62,991 nt of DNA, from positions 1 through 62,991 of the forward strand of contig JAZRVW010000061.1 in NCBI GenBank assembly GCA_045599385.1, written 5' to 3'. The number at the start of each line of letters is the position of its first letter. Within the stretch, counting starts at the first letter, position 1. This document shows positions 40,868-50,026 of this stretch, piece by piece. The notes beneath the pieces are model-generated. The model worked only from the letters and a program-made list of their open reading frames with translations. It searched no databases and was not told the origin of the DNA. The stretch is from F23-B02 sp045599385. Lineage in GTDB: Bacteria > Bacillota > Clostridia > Oscillospirales > Oscillospiraceae. The position numbers were made by a program, and so were the translations under genes.

Positions 40868-41830
40868 TCACGGCACGATAATCTGCGTTCCGGGCACAAG
40901 TCCGTCACCTTGAACAAGGCAGAAACCGTCACCTCTGTATATGATATCCACCGGCAGCTTTTCCTCTCTGCCGGCGCGTAAAATCCGAATGTAAGTGTTC
41001 TTTTTTTCACCGCACAAGGCTTCTTCGGGAACTGAAATTCCTTCCCATCGGCAGAAGCTGAGCGTAAGCGTTTTTTCTCTGTCCGTAAGGTGTGCCTCAA
41101 CGCCCCGGCGCACGCGGAAAATGATTTTTTCCTCTGAAATTTCCGCGACCTCCGCGGGATAGCCGTCAAGCGTAACGCACATTCCCGTGTGAAGCTTTTC
41201 CGCGGCCTCGGAGTCTGCCTCCGCAACGAAAAACCAACAGTCGCCGCCCACGGTTTTGCCGATGCAGCCCTCGGGAATTTTTGCTTTTGCAGAGGCAAAA
41301 TCGCTGTGGACTCCCAGACCTTCAAAGCCGTCGCAGAAGCGGGAAAAATAGCCCGCGGTTTCGGTGAAATACAGCGTTCTCGGCAGGGGAATATGCTCGC
41401 CCTCGGAGCTTTCTTCGCCGAATAAAAATGCCGAAACCGCAGCGGCGGCGCTTCGCTGATTTTCGCGGTTTTTCGACACCGAAAGGGCGCAGAGCGCCTC
41501 TTGAAAATCCTGTGTGCCGCGGCCTCTTTCCGCGGCGTAAACGTAGTCAAAATATGCCTTTGCGGCATCGCGGCCCACGGCGACGGCATCGCCGCCAGAG
41601 AGCCATTGTGCCTCGTCGGGAATGATGAAAACATCACCCTCGGCGCAGAGGACTTTTTCCTCGCGGACAATGATGCCCGCGAGGCTTTTTTCGTCGCTGA
41701 TGCTTACGGTATCCGCCGTGACGGTGCGGGGCTTTTCATCTGAAGCAAGGAACATTTCCGCGCCCAGCCACAGTCCCAGCGCAATAAAAACAACCGAGGC
41801 GGTAAGCCGCAGATAAGCGCCGCCCTTCAT
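40868..41830 (-). CDS. HlyD-like membrane-anchored protein
   Basis: A 320-aa protein with one N-terminal membrane helix (about residues 7-27) and a large outside part. The C-terminal half resembles HlyD/membrane-fusion-type beta domains ('HTGMCVTLDGYPAEVAEI', 'VPGTQIIV'), a pattern seen in the clostridial gene beside ylmE and sepF. Its partner is unknown; there is no transporter in the neighbourhood. It overlaps the hfq stop by ATGA, so it is coupled to hfq. Confidence 0.7.
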   Translation of the reverse strand: MKGGAYLRLTASVVFIALGLWLGAEMFLASDEKPRTVTADTVSISDEKSLAGIIVREEKVLCAEGDVFIIPDEAQWLSGGDAVAVGRDAAKAYFDYVYAAERGRGTQDFQEALCALSVSKNRENQRSAAAAVSAFLFGEESSEGEHIPLPRTLYFTETAGYFSRFCDGFEGLGVHSDFASAKAKIPEGCIGKTVGGDCWFFVAEADSEAAEKLHTGMCVTLDGYPAEVAEISEEKIIFRVRRGVEAHLTDREKTLTLSFCRWEGISVPEEALCGEKKNTYIRILRAGREEKLPVDIIYRGDGFCLVQGDGLVPGTQIIVP

Positions 41831-42054
41831 CAGTCGGAGGCAACGGAAACGGGCTTCGGAGGAATGATTGTGGAGATGGCGTGCTTGTAGATAAGCTGCT
41901 GCTTTCCGTCGGTGTCAAGCAGTACCGTAAAGCCGTCAAAGCCGCGGATTATTCCGTGCATCTGAAAGCCGTTCATGAGAAAAACCGTAAGGACGACCTT
42001 GTCCTTGCGCACCTGATTGAGAAACGCGTCCTGAAGATTCTGTGTCTTTTGCAT
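41830..42054 (-). CDS. hfq: RNA chaperone Hfq
   Basis: Hfq is a hexameric Sm-like protein that binds sRNAs and mRNAs. In 74 aa it has the Sm1 motif 'DKVVLTVFLMNGFQMHGIIRGFD' split across the first strands and the Sm2 'LIYKHAIST', as well as 'LQDAFLNQVR' at the N-terminus. It follows miaA directly, the conserved miaA-hfq order, and overlaps the HlyD-like gene. Confidence 0.97.
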   Translation of the reverse strand: MQKTQNLQDAFLNQVRKDKVVLTVFLMNGFQMHGIIRGFDGFTVLLDTDGKQQLIYKHAISTIIPPKPVSVASD

Positions 42055-42099
42055 TTTTGCACCTCTGTATGTAATATTCGCCCCTCGGGGCGAATATTA

Positions 42100-43044
42100 T
42101 CATAAGCCGAAGGAGTGCAAAAATTCGGTCGAAAGCCGTCGCGCCTCAGAAAAATCGGGCACGGATTTGTGACGAATGCGGAAAAGCTTTTCGTTTCTTC
42201 GTAGCCACGTGAGCTGACGCTTTGCATAGCGGCGGCTTTCGCGCTTTATAAGCTCAATTGCTTCGTCTTTTGTGATTTCGCCGCGGAAAAAGGCCGCGGG
42301 CTCCTTGTAGCCGATGGCCTGCATGGCGGTTGAGTTTTCGGAAATTCCGCTGTCGAGAAGCGACTTAACCTCGTCGAAAAGTCCCTGCTCCACCATGATG
42401 TCAACGCGCCTGTCGATGCGGGTGTAAAGGTCGGCTCTGTCCTCAAAATCAAGGGCAATCATGGCCGCGTCGTAGCGGGGCGGAACCGCCCGGGTTTCAA
42501 GGTCATGCTGGGTTATGGTTTTGCCGGTGAGACGATAAATTTCGATGGCGCGGACAATGCGCCTGCGGTCTGCGGGGTGGAGCTTTTCGGCTCTTTCGGG
42601 GTCAAACTCCCGGAGGATTTCCAGCATTTTTTCCCCGCCCTTTTCCTCATATTCGGCGTCGATTTCACTTCGCAGGGAATTGTCCTCCTCATTGTCTGCA
42701 AAGTCACGTCCCGAGATGAGAGAATCGATATAAAGATTGGTGCCGCCCACCACAATGGGAAGCTTTCCGCGGGCAAGAATGCCGTCGATTGCGGCGGAGG
42801 CCTCCTTAACGTAGCGGGCCACGGAATAGGCCTCGCCGGGCTCGGCAATGTCAACCATGTGATGCGGCACGCCTGCGGCTTCCTCCGGCGTAACCTTGGC
42901 GGTGCCGATGTCCATGCGGCGATAAATCTGCATGGAATCGGCGGACACGATTTCGCCGCCGAAGTCCTTTGCCAGCGCCACGGAAAGCGCGGTTTTTCCC
43001 GTTGCCGTGGGGCCGGTTATTACAACAATTTTCGGTTTAATCAT
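42100..43044 (-). CDS. miaA: tRNA dimethylallyltransferase
   Basis: MiaA adds a dimethylallyl group to A37 of tRNAs reading UNN codons, the substrate for MiaB (encoded at 45329). The 314-aa protein has the P-loop GPTATGKT at residues 11-18, 'SADSMQIYRRMDIGTAK', and 'TQHDLETRAVPPRYD'. The SD AAAGAGGTA lies beside a GGCTCCCC repeat. Operon continues with hfq. Confidence 0.97.
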   Translation of the reverse strand: MIKPKIVVITGPTATGKTALSVALAKDFGGEIVSADSMQIYRRMDIGTAKVTPEEAAGVPHHMVDIAEPGEAYSVARYVKEASAAIDGILARGKLPIVVGGTNLYIDSLISGRDFADNEEDNSLRSEIDAEYEEKGGEKMLEILREFDPERAEKLHPADRRRIVRAIEIYRLTGKTITQHDLETRAVPPRYDAAMIALDFEDRADLYTRIDRRVDIMVEQGLFDEVKSLLDSGISENSTAMQAIGYKEPAAFFRGEITKDEAIELIKRESRRYAKRQLTWLRRNEKLFRIRHKSVPDFSEARRLSTEFLHSFGL

Positions 43045-43056
43045 AACTACCTCTTT

Positions 43057-43205
43057 GGCTCCCCTCGAGGACTTGTGCCGTTTAGAAAATATGCCAGTGG
43101 CATATTTTTAGGCACAAGAAAGGCGTAGCCGCTGTCGCGCAGCGACTGAAGGGTGTTTCACCCTTTCGCCTCATTGCCATTCGGCACCTCCCCTCAAGGT
43201 GAGGC
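43057..43205. repeat. GGCTCCCC...GAAGGGTG repeat with both ends and a nested palindrome
   Basis: Located between mutL and miaA. The left end GGCTCCCCTCGAG is interrupted by an insert holding a 47-bp palindrome (43072-43118), then continues GCTGTCGCGCAGCGACTGAAGGGTG-TTT-CACCC and ends ACCTCCCCTCAAGGTGAGGC. Apart from the insert it matches the 92-bp copy at 45139-45230. Confidence 0.85.
43072..43118. repeat. Nested 47-bp palindrome
   Basis: CTTGTGCC...GGCACAAG outer arms and AAAATATGCCA/TGGCATATTTT inner arms, inserted in the outer hairpin of the surrounding repeat. Confidence 0.75.
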
Positions 43206-43208
43206 TTT

Positions 43209-45128
43209 TCACACAATTCTGCTGAAGAACTTGTCCATCTCTTTTTTCGTCAGCGCCACGGAAACGGGTCTGCCGTGGGGACAGTACTTCACTTCGCCTG
43301 CCACGACTGCCTCGGCGATGCGCTGAAGCTCGGCTATATCGTGGCGTCTGCCCGCCTTGATCGCTGCCTTGCAGGCAACGGTGTGAAGCACCTCGTCCCG
43401 TGCGTTTTCCGCGCTGAGATTTGCGCCCCTTCTGAGCTTTTCACATATCTCCTCAAGGGCTGCGGCGGCCTCGGAAACGTCCATGCCGTCGGGGAGTGTG
43501 CGCACAGCGTAATCGCTTATGCCGTAGGCCTCGATTTCAAAGCCGAGAGAGGAAAAAAGCTCGCTTTTGTTTTCAAAAATTTCCGCGTCCTCTGCGGAGG
43601 GCTTAATGATGACGGGGTCAAGAAGAGTCTGGCTCATAATCTCCCGTCCCTGCGCTTTCAGACGGTCAAAAATCATGCGCTCGTGGGCTGCGTGCTTGTC
43701 GATTAAAAGCAGCTCCTCGCCCGCTTCAACCAGTATGTAGGTGTTCAGCGCCTCACCGATTACACGATGCTCGTGAACGCTTGACTTTTCCACACTTTCA
43801 ACCGCTTTTTCAACAGTTTTTCTTGGGATTTCAAGGGTTTTTTCGACATTTTGAGACATTTTTCCAAATGTGTCAAAATAGTTCGACACGTTTTGTGTGG
43901 TGGTCTTTTGTGCGCTGCCGGCGGACACTGCGGGCTTCTGCGGAGGGGGATTGAAGGCGGGCGCGGTGTGTGAATAGCTCACGGGCTGCGAGGGCGTGCG
44001 CACGGAGGACAGCTTTGCCGCATTCTCCGCAGCTTTGGCGAAATCCTTTGCGGGCATGGTCTTGAAGAAGTCGGGTTTAGGCTCCGCAACGGCCTTTTTC
44101 GTGCCTGCGGAAAGACTTATCTCAACAGGCCTTGACTCGCCCTCGAGAGTCGCCTTGACTGTCTGGTAAACGAGGTCGAAAACCTTCTTTTCGTCGGAGA
44201 ATTTCACCTCGGTTTTTGCGGGGTGGACGTTCACGTCAACTGCGCCGCAGCTTAGGCTGAGATAGATGACGCAGGCGGGGAATCTTCCCACTAAAAGAGT
44301 GTTTTTATAGGCCTGCTCCACGGCGGCCTGAAGCAGCGCGGACTTGATAAATCTGCCGTTGCAGAAGAAGTACTGCTGGGCGCGGCTTCCCCGTCCCGCA
44401 GAGGGTGAGGAAACGAAGCCGCTTACGGAAATTCCCTCGCTGCCGCCCTTGCAGGAAAGCAGGGTGTTTGCGATGTCACGGCCCAGAAGCGAATAGACGG
44501 CGGAGTCCGCTCTGCTGTCGCCGGGAGTGAAAAATTCCTCCTCGCCGTCGCGTATACATTTCACCGAGGCCTCGGGTCTGCCAAGCGCACAGCGGAGTGC
44601 CGCGGCAATGCAGGCGGAGGCTTCGGCGCGGTCGGATTTAAGGAACTTCAGTCTTGCGGGAGTGTTGAAGAAAATATCCCGCACGGTGATGCTTGTGCCC
44701 TCGGGACAGCCGCAGGGAACCATGTCCACAATATCGCCGGCCTGAACGGTAACGCGCACGCCCTCGGCGGCGCCTTTTTCGCGTGTGACAAGCTCAATTT
44801 TCGAAACGGCGGAGATGGCCGCAAGAGCTTCGCCGCGGAAGCCCATGGTGCCGATGGCCTCAAGGCCCTTTTCGTCATGGAGCTTGCTTGTTGCGTGGCG
44901 CATGAAGGCAACGCCCGCGTCCTCGGGGCTCATGCCGCTGCCGTCGTCGGTGACGCGGATATAGGGTGCGCCGCCGCGGTGAAATTCAACGGTGACCTTT
45001 TCCGCGCCCGCATCGAAGCTGTTTTCCATAAGCTCCTTGATGACGGAGGCGGGGCGCTCCACAACCTCGCCTGCGGCAATCATATCCGCAAGCAGAGGGG
45101 AAAGTATGTTTATCTTTGTCATAGTCAA
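43209..45128 (-). CDS. mutL: DNA mismatch repair protein MutL
   Basis: MutL couples MutS mismatch recognition to strand removal. The 639-aa protein has GHKL motifs 'ELMENSFDAGAEKVTV', 'DDGSGM', 'GFRGEALAAI' and the linker, then a C-terminal domain with the endonuclease motif in the form DKHAAHERMIFD (usual DQHA...E) and the 'CPHGRPV' motif near the end. Two changes from the endonuclease consensus (Q to K and last E to D) are noted. The gene is flanked on both sides by GGCTCCCC repeats. Confidence 0.96.
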   Translation of the reverse strand: MTMTKINILSPLLADMIAAGEVVERPASVIKELMENSFDAGAEKVTVEFHRGGAPYIRVTDDGSGMSPEDAGVAFMRHATSKLHDEKGLEAIGTMGFRGEALAAISAVSKIELVTREKGAAEGVRVTVQAGDIVDMVPCGCPEGTSITVRDIFFNTPARLKFLKSDRAEASACIAAALRCALGRPEASVKCIRDGEEEFFTPGDSRADSAVYSLLGRDIANTLLSCKGGSEGISVSGFVSSPSAGRGSRAQQYFFCNGRFIKSALLQAAVEQAYKNTLLVGRFPACVIYLSLSCGAVDVNVHPAKTEVKFSDEKKVFDLVYQTVKATLEGESRPVEISLSAGTKKAVAEPKPDFFKTMPAKDFAKAAENAAKLSSVRTPSQPVSYSHTAPAFNPPPQKPAVSAGSAQKTTTQNVSNYFDTFGKMSQNVEKTLEIPRKTVEKAVESVEKSSVHEHRVIGEALNTYILVEAGEELLLIDKHAAHERMIFDRLKAQGREIMSQTLLDPVIIKPSAEDAEIFENKSELFSSLGFEIEAYGISDYAVRTLPDGMDVSEAAAALEEICEKLRRGANLSAENARDEVLHTVACKAAIKAGRRHDIAELQRIAEAVVAGEVKYCPHGRPVSVALTKKEMDKFFSRIV

Positions 45129-45138
45129 TTACCTCTTT

Positions 45139-45230
45139 GGCTCCCCTCAAGGGGAGCTGTCGCGCAGCGACTGAAGGGTGTTTCACCCTTTCGCCTCATT
45201 GTCATTCGGCACCTCCCCTCAAGGGGAGGC
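45139..45230. repeat. 92-bp CDS-free GGCTCCCC...GAAGGGTG element
   Basis: A left end (GGCTCCCCTCAAGGGGAGCTGTCGCGCAGCGAC-TGAAGGGTG) and an inverse right end (CACCCTTTCG...ACCTCCCCTCAAGGGGAGGC) meet around a TTT centre. It looks like the DUF559 cassette without its gene. It lies between mutL and miaB, next to the mutL SD. Confidence 0.85.
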
Positions 45231-45261
45231 TGATTAGTCAATCCATTATACATTATTTGTA

Positions 45262-45291
45262 TTGAAAATTCCATACGTTTTATGGTAAGAT
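45262..45291 (+). promoter_or_regulatory. Putative miaB promoter
   Basis: TTGAAA (45262-45267), 18-bp spacer, TAAGAT (45286-45291), about 37 bp before the miaB start. Confidence 0.5.
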
Positions 45292-45328
45292 AAACTGTAT
45301 TTTTATCACCGTATAAGGAAATTCGGAA

Positions 45329-46741
45329 ATGGCATACGAAAGAAAAGAAATAAGCATTGAAAAAATTCGCGAGCAGGAAAAAATCTGCGCGGAAATAAAC
45401 GATAAGCTGGGCGAAAAGCCCCGTCTGGCAATGGTTGACACCTACGGCTGTCAGCAGAATGAGGCCGACAGCGAAAAAATCCGCGGCTACCTTGCGGAAA
45501 TGGGCTACGGCTTCACCATGAACGAGTTTGAGGCGGACATCATTGTTGTCAACACCTGCGCCGTGCGCGAGCACGCGGAGATGCGCGTTTTCGGCAACGT
45601 GGGTCAGCTCAACCACGCAAAAAAGGAAAAGCCCAACCAGATAATCTGCGTCTGCGGCTGCATGGTTCAGCAGGAGCATATCGCTGAAAAAATCAAAAAA
45701 TCCTACCCCATCGTAGACCTTGTTTTCGGTCCTCACGAGCTGTGGCGCTTCCCTGAGCTTTTAAAGCAGGTCATGTTTGCGAGAAAGCGGAAAAGAGTGT
45801 TTGAAACCGCGCAATGCGACGGCACCGTTGCCGAGGGCATTCCCCTTAAGCGCGACGGAAGCGTCAAGGCATGGCTCTCTATCATGTACGGCTGCAACAA
45901 TTTCTGCACCTACTGCATCGTTCCCTATGTGAGAGGCCGCGAAAGAAGCCGCAGACCTGAGGATATCGTTGCCGAGGCAAAGGAGCTTGTGGCCGCAGGC
46001 TACAAGGAAATCACGCTTCTGGGGCAGAATGTCAACTCCTACGGCAAGGACCTGGGGCTCAACGTTGATTTTGCCGACCTTATCCGCATGATTAACGAAA
46101 TTCCCGGCGAATTTCTTATCCGCTTCATGACGAGTCACCCGAAGGACGCAACGGAAAAGCTCTTCAAAACCATGGCGGAGTGCGAAAAATGCGCCCACCA
46201 GCTTCACCTTCCCGTGCAGTCTGGCAATGACCGCGTGCTGAAGGCCATGAACCGCCATTACGACAGCGCAAGGTATCTTAAGCAGGTTGAAATCGCCAGA
46301 AGCTATATGCCCGACCTTGTCATCACAACGGACATCATCGTGGGCTTCCCCGGCGAAACCGACGAGGAGTTTGAGGACACCATAAGGCTCTGCGAAAAGG
46401 TGCGCTACGACGCCATGTTCACCTTCATTTATTCCAAGCGCGTGGGCACTCCCGCGGCAGCAATGCCCGATGCCGCCACCCGTGAGGACAAGCAGCTGCG
46501 CTTTGATAAGCTTCTTGCCGTAGCAAACAGAATAAGCGGTGAAAAGCACGCGGAGTACGAGGGAAAAACCGTCCGCGTTCTTGTTGACGGAGAAACGGGC
46601 AAGCCCGAATACAATCTCTCCTCCCGCACAAACGGCGGCCGCCTTGTGCATCTCAAGGGAAGCCCCGAGCTCATAGGAAAATTCGTTGACGTTAAGATAG
46701 AAAGCTCGAACACCTGGGCGCTCTACGGCGAAGTTAAGTAA
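45329..46741 (+). CDS. miaB: tRNA-2-methylthio-N6-dimethylallyladenosine synthase MiaB
   Basis: MiaB is a radical-SAM methylthiotransferase acting on the product of MiaA. The 470-aa protein has the N-terminal UPF0004 cluster cysteines ('DTYGCQQNEADSE', 'VVNTCAVREHAE', 'VCGCMVQQEH'), the radical-SAM motif CNNFCTYC, and a C-terminal TRAM domain. An in-frame ATG is used with AAGGAAAT upstream. It heads the plus-strand unit with the following hypothetical and mutS. Confidence 0.96.
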   Translation: MAYERKEISIEKIREQEKICAEINDKLGEKPRLAMVDTYGCQQNEADSEKIRGYLAEMGYGFTMNEFEADIIVVNTCAVREHAEMRVFGNVGQLNHAKKEKPNQIICVCGCMVQQEHIAEKIKKSYPIVDLVFGPHELWRFPELLKQVMFARKRKRVFETAQCDGTVAEGIPLKRDGSVKAWLSIMYGCNNFCTYCIVPYVRGRERSRRPEDIVAEAKELVAAGYKEITLLGQNVNSYGKDLGLNVDFADLIRMINEIPGEFLIRFMTSHPKDATEKLFKTMAECEKCAHQLHLPVQSGNDRVLKAMNRHYDSARYLKQVEIARSYMPDLVITTDIIVGFPGETDEEFEDTIRLCEKVRYDAMFTFIYSKRVGTPAAAMPDAATREDKQLRFDKLLAVANRISGEKHAEYEGKTVRVLVDGETGKPEYNLSSRTNGGRLVHLKGSPELIGKFVDVKIESSNTWALYGEVK

Positions 46742-46753
46742 GGAGATATGACA

Positions 46754-47299
46754 ATGGAAAAAGAAAAAGGAAAGACCAAGCTGTTTGTTGTAACGCAGAG
46801 TCTGCGTTTTCCCAATCCCGCAGTAAAAATCCTGTATTATGCCGGACTTGTCTTGCTTGCGGCAGCTGCGGTTGCCGTTGCCGTGTGTCTTGTGACCGGC
46901 ACACGCGGCGTCATCATGGGCGTGGCTGTAATAGCCGGAGTTCTCGGCATTATCTGGGCGCTGGCGACACGGCTCATTTCCGAAAACACCTTCGGCTTTG
47001 CCCGCATTTCCTTCGGCGATGAGTTCATACAGTTCACCTCCGGCGACGATAAATTCCGTCTTAAGTGGGAGGACGTTGTTGAGTGCGGCATCGAAAAAAC
47101 CCGCCGCGCCTATTGGGTCTATGCCTCCGACCACAAGGTTACGGACGCGGAGAAAAAGGAGTTTCCCGAGAATGTTGACGAGGGTGTTTTCTACTTCAAC
47201 TATTACTGGAACACCTGGGAGGAATTTATGAAATTCGTCCCCGAAAAGTTTAGGCCCGAGCTTGAAAAGAAGAAAGCGGAATTCAAAATTTCCGACTGA
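46754..47299 (+). CDS. Unrecognised membrane protein with two helices
   Basis: No family was recognised. The ATG at 46754 is preferred: AGGAG (46741-46745) is 8 bp away, whereas the ATG at 46748 is too near. The 181-aa product has two adjacent membrane helices (about residues 26-70) and a C-terminal soluble domain (about 75-180) with 'RLKWEDVVECGIEK', resembling the PH-like YcxB-type fold of small membrane proteins; this resemblance is weak. It lies 13 bp after miaB and may be co-transcribed. Confidence 0.7.
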   Translation: MEKEKGKTKLFVVTQSLRFPNPAVKILYYAGLVLLAAAAVAVAVCLVTGTRGVIMGVAVIAGVLGIIWALATRLISENTFGFARISFGDEFIQFTSGDDKFRLKWEDVVECGIEKTRRAYWVYASDHKVTDAEKKEFPENVDEGVFYFNYYWNTWEEFMKFVPEKFRPELEKKKAEFKISD

Positions 47300-47310
47300 T
47301 ACAAAAACGT

Positions 47311-47390
47311 GTCATTCTGAACGAAGTGAAGAATCTCATACATCAGCATTTGCGCAGGGGATTCTTCGTCGTATTGCTCCTCAGAATGAC
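47311..47390. repeat. GTCATTCTGA repeat copy
   Basis: An 80-bp copy with both terminal inverted repeats, lying between a hypothetical gene and mutS, whose SD AAAGAGGTA starts about 16 bp further on. Confidence 0.88.
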
Positions 47391-47418
47391 AGTATTGAGA
47401 TAACAAAGAGGTAATATC

Positions 47419-50019
47419 ATGGCTGAACTCACACCCATGAAAAGACAGTATAACGAGATAAAACAGCAGCATCAGGACTGCCTGCTGTTCTTCCGTCTGG
47501 GCGATTTTTACGAGATGTTCGACGAGGACGCAAAGCTTGCGTCGAAGGAGCTTGACCTTGCCCTCACGACCCGTGACCGCAGCGTTGAGGACCCCGAGCA
47601 GCGCACTCCCATGTGCGGCGTTCCGTATCACAGCGCCCAGACCTATATCGCACGCCTTATCTCCAAGGGCTACAAGGTTGCCATCTGTGAGCAGATGGAG
47701 GATCCCGCCACGGCAAAGGGACTTGTGAAGCGCGATGTAATCCGCATCATCACCCCCGGTACCGTCACCGATGCCGCCATGCTGGAGGAGGGCAAAAGCA
47801 ACTATCTCGGCTCCGTTTTCTATGAGGCGGGAAAGGGCGGCGTTGCCTTCTGCGATATATCCACGGGCGAGTTCTGCACCGCTGCCTTTGAGAAGGACAC
47901 CGTTAGCCATATTCTCAACGAGCTGGGCCGTTTTGCACCCCGTGAGGCCGTGCTTTCCGCAGGCGCCTCCGAGGAAGCGGAGATAAGGGAATTTCTCACA
48001 AAACGCATGGGCTGCATGCTTGAAATGGGCGGAAGCGACTTTGAGTTCATGCCCTCTGCCGCAAGAGTGTGCCAGCAGTTTTCCTACGGCAGCGTTGATG
48101 AGGGCGGTCTTGAGGATATTCCCGCCGCTGTCTGCGCCTCGGGCGCATTGCTTGCCTACATAGCGGAAACGCAGAAAATGGATTTGAGCTACATACGCAG
48201 CATGGACGTTTTCTGCGGCGGCAGATACATGGAAATGGACTGGGCAACCCGCAGGTCGCTGGAGCTTACGGAATCGCAGCGCACGGGAGAGAAAAAGGGC
48301 TCTCTGCTGTGGGTGCTGGACAAAACGAAAACAGCCATGGGCGGCAGACTCATGCGCGCATGGGTGGAGCGTCCCCTGCTTTCGCCTGTTGCAATCAAGC
48401 GCCGTCTTTCCGCCGTTGACGAGCTTTACCGCGACAATGTAAAGCGCGGCGAATTAATCGAAAATCTGCGCGGCATAGGCGATATGCAGCGCCTCATCGG
48501 ACGCGTGGTGTACGGCACGGCAAACGGACGCGACCTTGTTTCCCTTGCCGACTGCGCAAGGGCGCTTCCGAAGCTTGCCGAGCTTCTTGAGGATTCCAAA
48601 AGCGCGGCTCTGCGGGAAATCGCGGGCATGGACGTGCTGGAAAAAATTCTCTTCAGCATTGACCGCGCAATATGCGACGAGCCTCCCTTCTCTGTGCGTG
48701 AAGGCGGCATTCTCCGCAGGGGCTATTCCGAGGAGGTTGACCGCCTGCGCGAAATCCGCGACAACGGCTCTCAGGCCGTTGCGGAGCTAGAAAAGCGCGA
48801 GCGTGAGCGCACGGGCATCAAAAAGCTGAAGGTGGGCTACAACCGCGTTTTCGGCTATTACATCGACGTTCCCAAATCCGCGGGCGATGTGGACATTCCC
48901 GGGGACTATATAAGAAAGCAGACGCTTGTTTCCAATGAGCGATATTTCACTCAGGAGCTCAAGGAGCTTGAAACGACCCTGCTCACCGCAGGCGACAGAA
49001 TCAAGGAGCTTGAGTACAAATTCTTCATGGAGCTGTGTGCCGAAATTGCCGAACAGACGGCGGCGGTGCAGGCCTCTGCCGATGCAGTTGCGAAGCTTGA
49101 CGTGCTGTGCGCGCTTGCGGAGGTTGCGGTGCGCAATAATTACTGCATGCCCGAGGTTGATACATCTGGTGAAATCATCATCACCGAGGGACGTCACCCC
49201 GTTGTTGAGCAGGCGGTAAAGGACATTATGTTTGTTCCCAACGACACAAGCCTCAATTGTGAGGGCAACCGAGTTGCAATCGTAACCGGTCCCAACATGG
49301 CGGGTAAGAGCACCTATATGCGTCAGACCGCGCTCATAACGCTCATGGCGCAGATGGGCTCCTTTGTTCCCGCAAAGAGCGCCGTCATCGGCGTTGTTGA
49401 CCGAGTGTTCACCCGCATCGGCGCAAGCGATGACCTTGCGGCAGGGCAGTCCACCTTCATGCTTGAAATGAGCGAGATGGCGAACATTCTGAAGCACGCC
49501 ACAGGCGCGTCCCTGCTTATTATCGACGAGATAGGCCGAGGCACCTCAACCTATGACGGCATGGCGATTGCAAGGGCCGTTCTGGAGTACTGCGCGGATA
49601 AAAAGAAGCTGGGCGCAAAGACTATGTTTGCCACACATTACCATGAGCTTTCCGCCCTTGAGGGAGCAATCGAGGGCGTGCGCAACTACAACATCAGCGC
49701 AAGAAAGCAGGGCGGAAGCCTTGTGTTCCTGCGCAAGATAATGCCCGGTGCCGCCGATGACAGCTACGGCATCGAGGTTGCAAAGCTTGCGGGCGTGCCC
49801 GACCAGGTAATCGGCAAGGCGAAGACCTATCTCAAGGAGCTTGAGGCGGACAGGGCGGAGCTGAAGCTGGGCGAAAAAACCGAAAGCGACCAGATAAGCT
49901 TCATGGACGTGGGCGCCGATGAGGTGGGAAAAATCCTCAGAGGCACGGACGTTAATTCACTTACACCCCTTGAGGCGCTGAATCTCCTCAGCGAGCTGCA
50001 AAAGAAAGCGAGAGGCTGA
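47419..50019 (+). CDS. mutS: DNA mismatch repair protein MutS
   Basis: MutS recognises mismatches and starts repair with MutL. The 866-aa protein has the mismatch-binding 'RLGDFYEMFDEDA' (Phe-x-Glu near residue 33), the connector and lever domains, the Walker A GPNMAGKST near 617, Walker B 'LLIIDEIGRGTST' and the ATPase C-terminal 'THYHELSALE'. It is separate from mutL, which lies divergently across miaB. SD AAAGAGGTA precedes the ATG. Confidence 0.98.
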   Translation: MAELTPMKRQYNEIKQQHQDCLLFFRLGDFYEMFDEDAKLASKELDLALTTRDRSVEDPEQRTPMCGVPYHSAQTYIARLISKGYKVAICEQMEDPATAKGLVKRDVIRIITPGTVTDAAMLEEGKSNYLGSVFYEAGKGGVAFCDISTGEFCTAAFEKDTVSHILNELGRFAPREAVLSAGASEEAEIREFLTKRMGCMLEMGGSDFEFMPSAARVCQQFSYGSVDEGGLEDIPAAVCASGALLAYIAETQKMDLSYIRSMDVFCGGRYMEMDWATRRSLELTESQRTGEKKGSLLWVLDKTKTAMGGRLMRAWVERPLLSPVAIKRRLSAVDELYRDNVKRGELIENLRGIGDMQRLIGRVVYGTANGRDLVSLADCARALPKLAELLEDSKSAALREIAGMDVLEKILFSIDRAICDEPPFSVREGGILRRGYSEEVDRLREIRDNGSQAVAELEKRERERTGIKKLKVGYNRVFGYYIDVPKSAGDVDIPGDYIRKQTLVSNERYFTQELKELETTLLTAGDRIKELEYKFFMELCAEIAEQTAAVQASADAVAKLDVLCALAEVAVRNNYCMPEVDTSGEIIITEGRHPVVEQAVKDIMFVPNDTSLNCEGNRVAIVTGPNMAGKSTYMRQTALITLMAQMGSFVPAKSAVIGVVDRVFTRIGASDDLAAGQSTFMLEMSEMANILKHATGASLLIIDEIGRGTSTYDGMAIARAVLEYCADKKKLGAKTMFATHYHELSALEGAIEGVRNYNISARKQGGSLVFLRKIMPGAADDSYGIEVAKLAGVPDQVIGKAKTYLKELEADRAELKLGEKTESDQISFMDVGADEVGKILRGTDVNSLTPLEALNLLSELQKKARG

Positions 50020-50026
50020 AATACTC

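Noticed and set aside
40837..41670. Long N-terminal extension of yggS
   Set aside because: The upstream frame overlaps the HlyD-like gene in another frame and the family starts at the ATG at 40836.
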